The position numbers were made by a program, and so were the translations under genes. From Chloranthus sessilifolius (lineage: Eukaryota > Streptophyta > Magnoliopsida > Chloranthales > Chloranthaceae): 64,000 nt of DNA. How positions within the stretch are numbered: the first letter of the stretch is position 1; every line of letters starts with the position of its first letter. The notes under the pieces are model-generated. The model had not been told where the DNA came from. It made no database searches and was given only the letters and a program-made list of their open reading frames with translations. Where the stretch lies: assembly GCA_021018995.1 (NCBI GenBank), contig CM037590.1, positions 71,767,597-71,831,596 on the forward strand, read 5' to 3'. Shown here one piece after another: positions 23,488 to 37,818 of the stretch.

Positions 23488-24330
23488 TCATCATCATCAT
23501 CACAGACTTATCCATCTATTAGGGGTCAAGTTTGCAAATCCTATTTCTCCACTTGTTTTGATTAGCGCTAAACTCTCCGTAACTTTGCAATCCTTCATGT
23601 CCCTTCTCACAGCTTCCCTCCCGGTCTTCAAAGGTATTCATCTTCCCCTACTTCCTTGTGCTTGTAGCATCTCAACCCTTAGTACAAGTACAGGGTCTGC
23701 TTCTGGTCTCCGATGATTGTATCAAGAGGCATTCCATAATTTTTCCTTTATAGTGTCACTATCAAATTGGTGCATGTTATTTGTCGATGACATAGTATTA
23801 ATTGCCCAGACAAGGAAATAAACAAGTAATAAGCTAGAGCAAACAAATAAGGGTTCAAGGCAGATCCTTGATGTAGCCCATCTCTGACAGAGAACTCACT
23901 CGTCTCTTAACATGTCATTCTTACACTAGTTACGACTCTCTTGTACATGTCTTGTACAATCTCAATATATAAGTTCGGGATGCATTTCTTCCTCAGTTTC
24001 CATCAGATTATCTGTCTCAACACTATTATAAGCCTTCTCCAAATCAATAAAAATTATAAGTCAATATTTCTTTCTCTTGAACTTCCCCATATGTTGTCTC
24101 AATACTAAAATAGCATCCAGTGTTGATCTTCCTGGCATAAACCCAAACTGGCTCTCCAATACATTTGATTTGTACCTTAGTCGTTGTTCTACTATCCTCT
24201 CCCAAAGTGTCATAGTCTGGCTCATTAGTTTAATGCCTTGATAATTGGCACAATTTTCGATGTCTCCTTTGTTCTTATAAAAAGAGACCACAATGTTCTT
24301 CCCTTCCTCAGACATTTTCGTTGTTTTTAG
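23488..24330 (-). mobile_element. RTE-clade LINE, 5'-truncated and rearranged
   Basis: The minus strand encodes RTE reverse-transcriptase blocks: NKGDIENCANYQGIKLMS and FGFMPGRSTLDAILVLR (24061-24315), then LHQGSALNPYLFALA near 23850. The RTE carboxy end REAVRRDMKDCKV lies near 23600. The 3' end is a (TGA)n tail (plus-strand TCATCATCATCATCA from 23488), usual for RTE elements. The catalytic block WCMLFVDDIVLI reads on the plus strand at about 23784-23820, so a short internal piece is inverted. Stops and frameshifts are present and much of the region between the catalytic block and the carboxy end is absent. No convincing target duplication. Confidence 0.75.
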
Positions 24331-25411
24331 TACCTCATATTATCTTGAATAATTTAGTCAACCACTTTCAAATGGATGGAGGGCTGCTACAACACTAAAG
24401 TCTTGTCAATCGGAGCCAAAGACTAGCAAGAGGATTGGACAGCTGGGAACTAATAATATCAATCTAACAATGGAAGGACTAAGATACTTTTTCACTAGTA
24501 ATTGTTGGTAGTCTGATATCTCATTAGTATGTAACATACTAGCGATGTACATTGGAACCTATGGTAAGTGGTAAAACAAGAATAAGATGGGTATGGAGAT
24601 ACCTCCCTCACAAACACTAATTTCTCTCTAATATTTCTTCTTTGTCATCATAACCCTAATTTCTCATATTATAAAATTTCAACTAATCAATCAATATCTT
24701 ATAAATTACATTGGTATCACAGTGAGACTCTTATATCAAGTTTCGCTGTTGACATCATCTTCCTACTGCTGATGTTAGTATGATGTCATGTTGGCGTTAA
24801 CCAGATCCAACATGTTAACCTTGAATCAAGTTGAAAGGGTATCATCTGTCTCGATTTCAATGGTATAAATTATATTTGGATTCATTAGCGTTCCACAAAT
24901 GTATCAACAATTGCTTTGAGATATACAAAAAAAAAAAAAAAAAACACCTATTGTTTCACTTTTTTTGCAGCGGCTAATTTTTGTGTCATCAAAACCCAAA
25001 GCTCAAGCTGCATCTCTCTTTTGGATGTAGTTTTGTTCTCTATGGATTAGATCTAAGAGAGTCGTGATGTGTTTGTGTTGTAAAAGTTGTACCGCATGAA
25101 CTGCTTGTTGTGTTGTCAGAAACATATGTTTTGTGCGAATTTCTTCACTTCTAGGACATTACTGTTCTGCTAATCTCAACAAGGACTGCTTGTGGACTGG
25201 GATTTGTATGTGGGATTCTCAAGTCTCTCCGTGAGTATTGGGTAGAGTTTTAGTGCTGAAAACATGAGATTCGTGTATACGAAGTTGGATGTAGTAGTAC
25301 AACAGTGTTTGTTGGCAACATTAGTGACTAAAACATGTGTAGGTGTGTTTTCTTGTACTATTCCAGCGAACTAGTGAGGTATCTCAATATGGATGTAAAT
25401 AGAGTGAGTGT

Positions 25412-25611
25412 AAATTTTGGTATATGAGTGATACTATACAGGCTATACTAGAACCTCATGGGAAATGACGATACACATGGATTTCAAATTACCACCATCA
25501 AGTTTGACGACATAAATAACTTGGAATAGTCACAAACTGTTGAGGTTCTTGATTTCTAAATGAAATTTTGGGTATATGAGTGATACTATGCATGATATAC
25601 TAGAACCTCAA
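25412..25611. repeat. 46-base direct repeat
   Basis: A phrase containing TATATGAGTGATACTAT and TATACTAGAACCTCA occurs at about 25412-25460 and again at about 25564-25610 with few changes. It lies in a poorly assigned part of the copia gag region (24.96-25.77 kb). Confidence 0.6.
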
Positions 25612-26043
25612 GCAACTGATTGAAGTATCATATTGGGAATGTCATAACCCGATTGCCATGACATGGTTGTTTCACTCTATGCAGCTACACCTAAGAAGTT
25701 CGTTTATGTATCGTACCTCTCCTAGAGTTTTGCACTGCAATGAGTGAGGTCTACTCTCAAAAGAATAAAATAAAATATAAAAAAATTGGTGAAAAATGTT
25801 TGAGTTGATTAACAAGATTAAAAGAGAGGTCACTTGGTGATTATTATGCATTGCTAAGAGGCATGTGGGATGAGTTGAGCCACTACCAAGAGGTGGGCGT
25901 ATGTGATGGATGTGCTCAAGCTTCAGTGTGTTGGATGTCTTAGAAAGTAAAAGGGTGCTCTTGACAGGAAGATCTTTGATTTGTTAAGGAGAGTGAACCA
26001 TGAGTAAGAGAATACCTGGACTAATATTCTTGACAATAACGGA

Positions 26044-29000
26044 TGACAAGGACGCCACATACATGGACATTGGATTCGGACTGCATCGTTTCTACCGGCG
26101 TAGAAAGAAGCAGCGTAATAGAAGTCGCATGGGTCAATTCTTCATCCATTCCCGTGTCGAAAAGGTGTCGTGTACTGATTCAGTTAGGTTCCTATTCGGA
26201 CACCTTATGGTGTGATGTGGTGCCAATGGATGTGGGCCATATCATTTTGGGAAGGCCGCAGCTCTACGACATGGATGTGACTCTTTCTGGTTGATCAAAC
26301 ATATGCACGTTCATGCATAAGGGCAAAAAGATTACTTTACACCATTTGCCTCCCAAAACACCATCGACCAACACCGTCGAAACGAAGGGTGAGTCTTCTA
26401 AAGCCATTAAGATTGTGAGCCCTTCTGAGTTCGAAAAAGCATCGCTAGATGAGAGTGTGGTGTACGTAGTTGTCACCGTAGAGAGTGCTCCTGAGTCGGT
26501 GAGCAAGTGTCCCAAGGAGGTTAAGCCAATTTTAAAAGAGTTCACGGATGTCTTCCCTGAAGACTTACCAAACGAACTCCCTCCCCTGCGTGATATTCAA
26601 CACGCAATAGACTTGGTTCCCGAATCTACCTTACCGAACCTACCCCACTATAGGTTGAATCCGGTTGAGCACTCCGAGTTGACTCGACAAGTCAATGAGC
26701 TCCTTCAGAAGGGGTTCATCCAAGAGAGCATGAGCCTGTGTGCCATACCTTCCCTACTCACTCCCAAGAAAGATGGTATGTGGCACATGTGTGTGGATAG
26801 CCGTGCAATTAATAAGATTACGGTTAAGTATCGGTTTCCCATACCAAGGCTCGATGATATGCTCGATATGATAGTTTGTGCCACTATCTTTTCAAAGATA
26901 GACCTTAAGAGTGGCTACCATCAAGTCTGCATCCGCCCCGGTGATGAGTGGAAAACTGCCTTTAAGACTAAAGATGGTCTTTATGAGTGGATGGTCATAT
27001 CATTCGGGCTTTCTAACGCCCCGAGTACTTTCATGCGACTCATGACCCAAGTGTTGAGGTCGTTTCTAGGCAAATTCTTTGTTATTTATTTCGATGACAT
27101 CTTGATCTATAGTCATGACAAGGATCAACACTTGAACCACCTTAGGCTGGTTTGTGAAACCCTCAAGGGCGAGAAGTTGTTTGCCAATCTCAAGAAATGT
27201 ACCTTCATGCAGCGTTCTGTTGTTTTCTTGGGATTTATTATCTCGGCCAATGGAATGGTCACAGACCCCGAAAAGGTGAGAGCCATTGTGGAGTGGCCCG
27301 AGCCTAAGAACATACACGATATCCGTAGCTTTCATGCTTTGGCTACTTTTTAGCGTCGCTTCATCAGAAGCTTTAGCACCATCATGGCCCCAATCACAGA
27401 TTGCATGAAAAAGGGGGACTTTAAATGTGGCAAAGTGGCGATCAAAGCCTTTATTGAGATCAAACAACGAATGAGTAGTGCACCCGTCATGCGATTGCCG
27501 GACTTTTCTAAAGTCTTTGAAGTCGCATGCGACGCATCAGGTGTGGGCATAGGAGGAGTGCTTAGCCAAGAGGGTCACCCTGTGGCCTATTTTAGTGAAA
27601 AACTTAAAGAGGCAAAGCAAAAATACTCCACCTATGAGAAGGAGTCCTATGCGGTAGTTCGATCTCTTTGGTATTGGAAACATTACCTTAGACCGCAGGA
27701 ATTTTTATTCTCTGACCATGAAGCCTTAGGCTTTCTTGCTTCACAGAAGAAGTTGAACCCAAGGCATGCAAAGTGGGTTGAGTACCTTCAAGAGTTCACA
27801 TTCGTGTTAAAGCATAAAGCCGGTGCTGAAAATAGGGCCACTGATGCACTTAGTCGGTGAGTGGTGATTTTGCGCACAATGAGCAGCGAGGTCGTCGGGT
27901 TCGAAAAGTTAAAGGATGAGTACCCCGAGTGCCTAGATTTTGGGGTTGAGTACACTGCTCTCCTTAGTAACCCGACCAGCACACACTCCGTGTACACCAT
28001 CCAGGATGGGTACTTGTTTAAAGGCAATCACCTTTGCATCCCTCGCACTTCATTGCGTGACTTTCTCATTTGGGAGTTACATGCTGGTGGGATGGCAGGA
28101 CATTTCGGGCGTAATAAAACTATTGCGCTCATAGAGGATAGGTTCTTTTGGCCTAGCCTAATGAGAGATGTCACCCGAGTCGTTAAGCATTGTCATACTT
28201 GCCAAATGTCAAAACAGACCAAACAAAATACCAGCTTGTACACTCCGTTACCCGTGCCACACACATCGTGGCAAGACCTCTTTATGGATTTCGTGTTTGG
28301 ACTTCCTAAGACCCCTAGGAAGCACGATTCCATCTATATCGTACTGAACCGATTTTCCAAAATAGCCCACTTCATTCCTTATTCCAAAACCTCCGATGCG
28401 TCTCATATTGCTAAACTATTTTTCGCGGAGGTAGTGCGTCTTCATGGGTTGCCCAAAACCACTGTGTCTGATAGGGATGTTAAATTTACAAGTTATTTTT
28501 GGAAGACCCTTTGGCACATGATGGGCACATTGCTCCAATTCTCTACAGCTTACCACCCTCAAACGGATGGTCAAACCGAAAGCACCAATAGGAGCCTTGG
28601 GAATCTCCTTCGTAGTCTTGTCGGTGATCATGTTAGGACCTGGGATACCATCTTACCCATAGCTGAGTTTGCGTATAATAATTCTGTTAATAGGTCCATA
28701 GGCATGAGTCCTTTTGAGGTAGTGCATAGTCATATGCCTAGGACCCCATTAGACTTGATCCCCATGTCAGCATCCCATAGAGTGTCAAAGTCTGCCGATG
28801 CATTTGCACAACACATTCATAGCTTGCATGCCGAAATTAAATAGAAAATTAATTCAAGCAACAATCAATATAAGTTATCTATAGATGCTCATAGGCGTTT
28901 TAAAGAATTTCACGTGGGTGATTACGTGATGGTCCGGGTTAGGCCTGAGCGGTTCCCATCGGGATCCGCAAAGAATCTCCAATCTCGAGACACTAGTCCT

Positions 29001-30473
29001 TTTAGAATTTTGGCTAAGAGTGGTCCTAATGCGTACGTGCTCGAGTTTCCTCCAAGTACGGGGGTTAGTTCCACATTCAATGTGGAGGACTTGGTTCCTT
29101 ACTTGGGTTTCACCCCACCTCCTGAAAACCAACTCCAGCCACCTCCTAATCCCAGCCCCAATCCAACCTTGCAACGTATACCTCTTCCTTCCCCAAGCAG
29201 ACAGCGATCAGATGAGATAGAGGATATAATCAACGATCATGCCATCTCTACACATAACGAGGGATTCCAGAAGTACTTTGTTAAATGGGTTGGCAAATCG
29301 GAGTCCGACAACACTTGGGTCCACGAGAATGAAGTTCGCCGCTTGAACCCCGACCTGCTAGATATCTACCACGAGCGTGTTTCATCGGTGATGAAACCTT
29401 TTTGGTCCAGGGGAATTGACGGGGATGCCACATGCATGGACATTGGATTCGGACCGCATCGTTTCTACCAGCGTAGAAAGAAGCAGCGTAATGGAAGTCA
29501 AAGCTAGGGAAAGATGAAAATTTTGGAGAAAGAGGATGAGGAAGAACTGAAAGAACTGTGAAATTTCGATTTGAAATTTTGATCGATCGAATTGTCATTT
29601 CGATCGATCGAAAATTTTGATCAATCGAAAGTAAAATTTCGATCGATCAAATGTCGACGGCGATATTCAGTGACATATGAATTTCGATCGATCGAATTTC
29701 AATTTCGATCGATCGAATTCCAATTTCGATCGATCGAAATCGTGCCAAGTTATTTTAGTTGTTTTAGGAGTTGAATTTCGAACTTTTGTTTCAAGGGTTT
29801 ATTTGTCTTTATTTTATATTCGTTTTATGGTTTTCTTTTATTGTAAGACCTCGTATATAAGGTCATTAAGAAGAACATTGTAGTTAGTTGATTGATTATT
29901 GAATGCTTTTATGCTTGAGTAATCTTTGCTTGAGATGGGTTTGGTGTGAGACAAAGGGAGTAATTCCCATATATTTTCTTTATCTTTGTCATTGATTTGC
30001 GTGGCTTGCTTATATTTGTTATCTCTAAATCTCTGCGTGCTTCTCTAAACCATAGCCTAATTTCTTCCTTGTGATCCCCAAAACCCAAAACCCTTTTGGA
30101 AGCCCTAAACCACACAAAGTCAACACCCTTTCTAGACCATAAACCGATCTGAAAACCATAAGCCAATTGCAAATCGCAAATCCCTTTCACAACCCAACTT
30201 GGAATCCGTGAATCTACATCGGACCGAAGACGAGCGCCTAAGCCTGGAAAAAGCTAGAGTTTTATCTCTAGGCCAATCTAGACTCGACTCGAAAAGTACT
30301 TGCACATCGGACTGGACCCTACCAGGATCGCGTGTGATCTACCCATCAAAATTCTGTAAAACCCTAAAGGTATCAAAGATAATTTTGCGATTAAACTTGA
30401 TTTAATTTCATTAATTTCGGCAAAATCTGCATAAAAATCATATTCCGCATTTGAGGGTCGTTGTCTCGCGTCA
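26044..30473 (+). mobile_element. Ty3/gypsy chromovirus (fossil) inside the copia gag
   Basis: A short remnant of the 5' LTR (26044-26126) matches the start of the 3' LTR (29417-30473, 1057 bases, TGACGGGG...CGCGTCA). Between them is a gypsy pol: the tail of protease (about 26.2 kb), reverse transcriptase (26.6-27.2, [12 protein letters not shown]), RNase H (27.5-27.86, ending TDALSR), integrase (28.0-28.75, with HPQTDGQTE) and chromodomain (29.25-29.37). gag, primer site and most of the 5' LTR are absent. It has a few further breaks but long stretches remain readable, so it is younger than its copia host. The pol frame runs into the start of the 3' LTR. Flanks ACGGA and AAGAA match only partly. 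TCGATCGATCGA sites lie at 29578-29740. Confidence 0.8.
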
Positions 30474-33158
30474 AAGAACCTACCACCCTTGGGAACTATG
30501 TTCGCTCTCCTGCAACATGAGTAGAGTAAAAGAAATCTGAATATTTCATTCAGACTCTAGAGTGTACTACGCTTCATTCACTGATTTTCGTCGTGGAGGA
30601 CATGGACGCATGAGGTCATCGAGGAGGTCGTCGAGGACATGGACGCATGTCCCGAGAGGAAAAGGGAAAGCTTAAGTATTCCCATTGTAGTCAAATGAGA
30701 ATTTTGTTAAGATCTAGAGGGTCAGCTATATCAGGGAATCGTGCCTATTTCACAGTGATAGAGGACTCTACAATGTTACTCCACCAGCTGCTCTACTCCT
30801 ATTGCTACTCTATTTGTCGTAACCATTACTCTCACCAAGAAAGAATAAGATGACTAGATGAAGCATGCTTGTTTCTCTCATGTCTCATCTCAATCACATA
30901 CGGGTGACTCAGGTACCAATGGATTCGTCCCTACATTCACATACCCTCAATTTGCTTGGATCATAGATTCAGAGGCAACTTATCATATGTTCGATTTATC
31001 TACATGCCTTCCTTCCATATCATTTTTTTCGAGTCCATGTCATGTGCGTGTTGCTGATGGATCCATCGCCCCGTTATGAGTAAAAGGATAAAGAAAATGG
31101 GTATTATCATGGGTCAAAATCTCAGATTTCCGGTATGTATCGTTCGGGCCTTGGAACGAGATGTACCGATCATACTGGCCGATACATTCAATGTGTGTCT
31201 TTAGATACTGCTATACATATCTTATAAGTCATAAATGTCTTGAGTCTTTTATCCCTTAGTCAATTAACCAAATCACTTAATTGTACTCGAACATTGTTGC
31301 TCCTCACTTCATATTTCAAAACTTGACTACGATGAGCACCTTTGGTAGTGGTCGTGAGGAGAGAAGGCTATGTTTGTTCGAGGATGTAACACCCCCTACT
31401 TCGACTGGTCCAAGTTTGACCCTTAGCAGGTCTCTATTGCCTAGGCTGTGACTCTAAATCAGTCAGGTCAAAATTTTGACCAAATCTTATGGAGTCAACA
31501 TATTGTCTGAGTGAAAGGAGTGAATGGATTGAATGATGAGAACCTGAATGATGAGAATTAGTGGCACAAATGATGTCGATATGTTGGTTTATGCTAAGAT
31601 GGACCCTAGATCCAAGATCAACCATTGATCTTGAAGGTTAAAGCCATCTGGTGGAAAGTAGACCTTTTTGATCAGATTGAGTGGTGTTGAATTAATTAAC
31701 ACTCATATTTATGTATTTGTGTTTGATATCGGATACATGGTATAGTTGTAATACCCAAATCCAAAAAAGGGTACCTTGGCAATTCAATATAGAACCCTAA
31801 CCCTTAATTTTAGTGTCTGGTCAAAGTTTAAACATTGATCCTCCATGATCACACAATAATCAACCCTTTGACTACACTAAAAGGCCTTAGATTCACTTAC
31901 ACTATAACGTAGGTGTTATGAGTTAACATAGAAGGCGCAATGGCACCCTTGTAAATAATTCAAAGTCTAAGGGGCTTGAATTATTTAATTTATAAGAATT
32001 AAGAAATGGGTAAAAAGGATTTCTACAATCTAAGTTCATGTACACCATTTGATTTATTCCATTAAAATGAAGGGCTAAGATTAAGATGGAAATCCTAACC
32101 AACATGCAACCACACATCACATGAGACTTGTGCAATCTCATGTGGCACATGGCCCACAAAATCCACAAAAGTCAAGATTTGACCCATTGAAGGGCACAAG
32201 GACAGTCAAACATGGGTCAACCCACTGAGTGTCCCTTTTTCTTTTAGTCAAAAATTATATTTTATACTTATTAATCGATTCCTTCTCTTCCCTATGTGCT
32301 TTGTGAAGTGGATTTGAGACACATGTCAAGTGTGTCCCCTGGAAAGCTTATAAAAGTAGCTAATTCTTTCTCCTCTCTTTTACAACCTCTCTTTCTCTCT
32401 CCTAACCCCAAATTAAAAATTAGAAGCTCCTCTCTTCTCTTCTTCTTCCTCTTGAAGCTTGGGAGAACTCCATTACTGGAGCTAGACCAAAGTTCAACCT
32501 CTCATAGCCCAAATTTCATGAAAATTAAACCAAATTATCTCATATCTTCTCTAGTTCAACATAGTTTAGAATGAAGGCCATTAGAGCACTTTGGATTGGA
32601 TGGACCTGAGCTATCAAGTGAGTTTTCCAACTAATCTTCAAGTTTTAGAACCATGCTAGGTTGCTCTTCTCTTCTTTTGATTTCATGAAAAAAAATTTGG
32701 AGCTATAGTGCATGCATGTGAAGTTTGAGCTGAAATTTGATGTTATAAGCTATGCTTTGAAATTTTTATGAAAATAATGATGCATGTTGTGTTGAATATG
32801 TAATTTTTGAAGTAAAAGGCATGATTTTAATTTAGAAAAAGTTTTGTATGCATGAAGAAACAGAATATAGCCATATGAGATGGTTAATGAACATTTGATT
32901 AACTTGATGTTGTAAATTTTACAAACTGTACACACACTGTAATTGCTGATTTTGGAATAGTATGTTTTGCATGGATTAATGGTTAGTGAAAAATATATGT
33001 ATTAGATATCCAGGTTAGGTGCTTACATGTCAAATTTGAGTCACTGGCTTGTAGTGGTTTGTTCTGTAAAAATAGAATGGTGAGACACTGCAAAACAGTA
33101 CCCAAATTGTTGTTATTTTGGACACCTGAGGAGAAATCCTCTTGTACAGAACAAACGG

Positions 33159-33507
33159 CTGGGAATGAGTTCAAAGTGATTAAATGAAAGTTGTAGCTCT
33201 CATTCTTGTGATGAAAATGATGTGATAGTTTGCATGATTCTGATCTGTACAGAAGAATGAGATAAAGTTAAATTAAGGAACAGAAATAATTGACCCTTAT
33301 GGTCTGTAATTTGAGAGTCATAGTTAATTTGAGACCCTTCTGGTCTGGGAATGAGTTCAAAGTGATTAAATGAAAGTTGTAGCTCTCATTCTTGTGATGA
33401 AAATGGAGTGATAGTTTGCATGATTCTGATCTGTACAGAATGAGATAAAGTTAAATTAAGGAACAGAAATAATTGACCCTTATGGTCTGTAATTTGAGAG
33501 TCATAGT
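33159..33507. repeat. 186-base tandem duplication inside the solo LTR
   Basis: CTGGGAATGAGTTCAAAGTG begins copies at 33159 and 33345. The copies are nearly identical over about 165 bases, so this is a recent local duplication within an older LTR. Confidence 0.85.
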
Positions 33508-34384
33508 TATTCCCAGTTCAGACCTAACTTTTGAGTGCTGTCACCTCTGACAGATGAACTAATGAACCCCCAATCTACCATATCAATTTGAGCCACGGAT
33601 TCAATAAACATGATATTTGGTGATTTATTTACTGCCTACAGGTCCCTTAAAGACCTTAAAACTGAGTTTTTGGTGTGTTTTTAGACTTGTTGATGGCACC
33701 CACCACGAAGTTTGTGAAATTTTTTTATTTGACGTGAGCACATAAGTATGCCTCAATGACTAATTAGAACCACATACCTTGAACCTTGAAATAAGTGTCA
33801 ACTGTGGTAAATTTGACTAGTTTGACCTTAAAGGTCACACAAATCTGCTCAATGCACCTCATAGTTAAAATAAACTAGAAACCCCGACATCTTAACGAGA
33901 TTGTCCATAAATGTGTTATAGGTGAACTAAACTGTGTTATGAGGGATTAAAACCATTAGTTTGACCAGTTTGACTTTTTGTTATAAGGGCACCCACATTG
34001 TGCTAAGTGCACCCCAACACTAAAATGAGAACCAAAACCTTAGTCTCACCATGGAATTGATCCTAGGTGTGTCCTAGAAACCAATACGATATTCGACTAG
34101 TTGGAAATTTTGGTTGACCAGGGTGGACCAACACAGTGATCAAAGAGAAACCACCTGTGGAAAGTCCAGATTTGACTTTTAGGTCATGGACCTTCTTTCA
34201 GCGAACTAGTATGGTTAAGTGAACCAATATGGTTAAGTGAACCACTTTGGCTAAGTAAACCTAGTTGGTTAATTGAATCCAATATGGTTAAGTGTGGCTA
34301 AATGAAACGTAGTGTTGTTAAGTGAATTAGTTTAGCTAAGTGAACCAATGATGTGATAAAAGAATCTAAGATAGACTAAACCCA

Positions 34385-34800
34385 ATGATAGGATATCGAA
34401 CCTTTGAAACATTGATTGGACCCTAAACTGGACTTTAAAATTGGGCTTTGAAATGGACCTTAAACTAGGTTTTGAATTGGGCTTCAAATTTGGGCTTTGA
34501 AATGGACCTTAAACTAGGTTTTAAACTGGACTTTAAAATTGGGCTTTGAGATGGACCTTGAACTAGGTTTTTTAAATGGACTTTAAATAGGAACTTGAAT
34601 TGGACCTTGTAATCGAACTTGTATTGGACCTTTAATTGGACATTGTATTCGAACTTGTATTGGACCTTGAATTGGACCAAATTGAATCAAACCTCAAAGT
34701 AGACCTTGTATTTTGAACTTGAATTGGACCTTGTCTTTTGGACCTTGAATTGGACCTTGTATTTGAAATTGAATTGGACTTGTCTCTTGGACTCTGGATT
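34385..34800. repeat. TTGGACC/TTGGGCT minisatellite inside the solo LTR
   Basis: Degenerate repeats such as GAATTGGACCTTGTATT and AAATTGGGCTTTGAAATGG, with short 10-20-base sub-periods. Frames through it on the minus strand give VQFKVQYKF-type repeats and are artefacts. Confidence 0.75.
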
Positions 34801-37800
34801 GTACGAGCTCTTGAATATATGTACTCTTAGACTCTGGATTGCATGAACTCTTGAAAATATGAACTTTTGGACTCAGGATTGCATGAATTCTTGAAAATAT
34901 GAACTCTGGTACTTTCGATTGTATGAACTCTTGAACTTGAGCATGAGAACTTGTATGGGCAAGTTTGCATGATCACGACACTTGAACTCTGATTGGCTAC
35001 TAGAATATGGTAGACTAGTTAAGATCCTACGAACTCCATGACTTAATATTAATAAAGGGCCCAAACTTAAATGCAAGTGAAAATAATGATATCTATGGCT
35101 TTGGACTCTGAATTTGTAGTACTGCCCGTTGTCTTAACAAGACAGGCTCGTATGAACAACCCAAACCAAAAAGGGTTTTTTTGAAATGGCGGTGGGTAAA
35201 TCGGATAAGTAAGGTCCGAAATCGGGTCGAAAAGATCCAGTTTGTATAAACAAATTTGGGGCGGAGAGTGCCCTACCTTTTTCTTTGCGCTGCAAAGGTA
35301 TCGGTCTTAGTTATCTAAGTTCGAATCTAAAATCTGGACCATATGGTTGGTGCTTGGTATTGGCACCTTTAATTTAAAAGATATTAATGAAAACTTTAGA
35401 GGACTCTGCATGATAGACAGCTAGGAAATGCTTTGAACTGCCACAACCCTACGCTACGCTTTGGGATTAAACAAATATTGGACTCAACTTCTCATCTTTG
35501 TATATCTCTGTCATTCTCGTCTTTGATAAGAAAGATGAATCATTGTAGTATACTGAGAAAATGTATGAATTTATAGTCCTTGACCATGTTTCCTCAGTTG
35601 TTATAATCTCCCTATTTCATGCTTCTCTTAAGTGAAAAATTTCTGCGTACCTATTATGAGTCTATACTAGTAGGAGGTTAGATGAAACTTATTGGGCGTC
35701 ACAGCTTGCAGTCGTTTCATGAGCAACATATTACAGGTACTTCAAGACAACAGTAGCATCTGAACTAGTGGACTTGAAGAGCTCGTGCGACGATGATGAA
35801 TTGGATTCTTGTAGAGCTAGAACTTGGAAACAGCCAAGATTTTGAATGCAAAAATCTAAAGAAGCTAGACACGATTTCAGTCACATCATGTTCATGAATT
35901 ATATAGAAATTGACGTAATAAATTGATAGAGATTAGAATCATGTAAAAGTTTTATCTCGAATTATTAGAAATATGTTGATTAATGAACTTTGCTTCTGCA
36001 ACCATATGAATCTAGATTATTTGAACTATTTCGACCTTGAATTGATCTATCACGCGTGTCCGGGTAGTGAATCGGTATGCTGAAACATGAATGATGACCT
36101 GGTGTACGAGTCAGTGGCTGGGGGTGTGACAGAAGATCAAAGGATTCAAAGGCTGATAGCTACTGCTGCCATGTCATTGGACAATGCTTGTTTATCGCAC
36201 CTGCGCTTTGGACATCTCCCACTTCAGCATTAGCACAGTTTGTTTCCTCAAAAATTTTGCTCTATTGATAGTTTAAAATTTCAATGTGAAGTCGCCAAAT
36301 TTCAAAACATTGTAAAATGTCTTATCCCATTCGTCGTAATAAGAATGATACTCCTTTTCATATTTTGCATCTGATGTTTGGTGTAATCCTCTATGGTTCG
36401 TTTCCATGTTTGTCATTATTTTGTTCATTTGTTGATGATTGCACTCAATTTATCATATTATTTTTAATAAAATCCAAAGATGAAGTAGTGGGGATTTTTT
36501 CCTATCTCCCATAAGTTGGTTCAAACTCAACACATGCTACATGAAGGTTTTGAGATCTGATAATGAGGGGGTCTATGCTTCCCATCATCTTCAATCATAC
36601 CTTCGCACTCATGAGATTAAGTGGCTATCACATGGACTTACACCCTGCAACAAAATGAATTGGCTGAAAGAAAAAAACAGTCATTTACTTAAAGTCTCTC
36701 AAGCCTTGTTGCTTGCTATGAACTTTCCAAAGAGTTTATGGGAGATTGTTGTCCTTACTGCTAGCATACTAATCAATCGGATGTCTACTCCCATTCTTAA
36801 TGGTGAATCCCCTTATCGACGGTTGTGTTATCCATAGTCTCCTTTATATTCCTCCTTGCCTTTGGGTGTCTTTATTTTGCTCATATGTTTGCTACTCATC
36901 ATGATAAGATAACTCCCAAAGCAGTTAAATGTATATCCATTGGCTATCCTACATTCAAAAGGGTATGTGCTATGGTCCTTCATGTAAGACATTCATCACC
37001 ATGGATCTCACATTCTTTGAGTCTACGCCCTTTTCTACTCCTTTTCAGTGTCCTCGTCAGGGGGAAAGTTCTAAAGAAGATAGCATTGTCTTGTTGTCTT
37101 ACCTATACATGATATTAAAAGACGAAGTTTAAGTTGAGGACAAGAGATCCCAAGGCACTTGTAGCAACAAGATGACCCTTCTGAAACAGGAGCAAATACC
37201 TTAAACATATTTAGAAAAAGGAAATGTTTTCAAGCTAAACAAGACAAAAGATCAACCTCTCCCTCAAGCTACGAACCAAATCTCATCTCTTGTACCAGGT
37301 CCACAAAGTTTTGAGCCTAATCTAGTGTCCGACGTAGATCACCTCATTGCTTTGCGCAAGGCACCCAGGCCTTACACATCTCATCCCATTAGTAAGTTTC
37401 ATATCATGCTTTTTTAGCTTCATATTCCTCACTTATCTCCTCTTCGGACTCTTTCTCTATTCCCTCTAGTGTATACCAAAGTGGAAAGAGATCATGATGT
37501 AGGAAATGAATGCTCTAGAGCAAAAAACAATACATGAGAAGTTGTGCTTCTAGAAGAAAAAAGGTGGTGGATGTAAATGGGTTTACACTATAAAGTATAG
37601 GCCTGATGAATCGTTTGAAAGATATAAGGCCAAACTCGCGGCTAAGGGGTTCACCCAGACACTTGGCATCCATTATCAGGATGCCTTCGCTCTCGTGGCC
37701 AAGCAAAACACTACTTGAGTGCTCCTTTCACTTGCCTTGCATAGAAAGTGACATTTATATCAGGTAGACGTGAAGAATGCATTCTTCCATGGTGATTTGA

Positions 37801-37818
37801 AAGAAGTATACATTCCTT

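Larger units (their letters stand above)
31385..36131 (+). mobile_element. 4.75-kb solo LTR (gypsy) inside copia pol
   Basis: Termini TGTAACACCCCC and GGGGGTGTGACA are inverted with one mismatch in 12. The flanks are GAGGA (31380-31384) and GAAGA (36132-36136), a 5-base target duplication with one mismatch. Copia coding continues on both sides (pre-integrase text before, HLRFGHLPLQ-type text after), so this unit interrupted it. No gag or pol is inside, so it is a solo LTR left by LTR-LTR recombination. Its length is extreme for a Tekay/Del LTR. It contains a 186-base tandem duplication (33159-33507) and a TTGGACC-type minisatellite (34385-34800). Confidence 0.75.

Noticed and set aside
24061-24315. 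Possible host gene on the minus strand
   Set aside because: The sequence is a standard RTE reverse-transcriptase segment.
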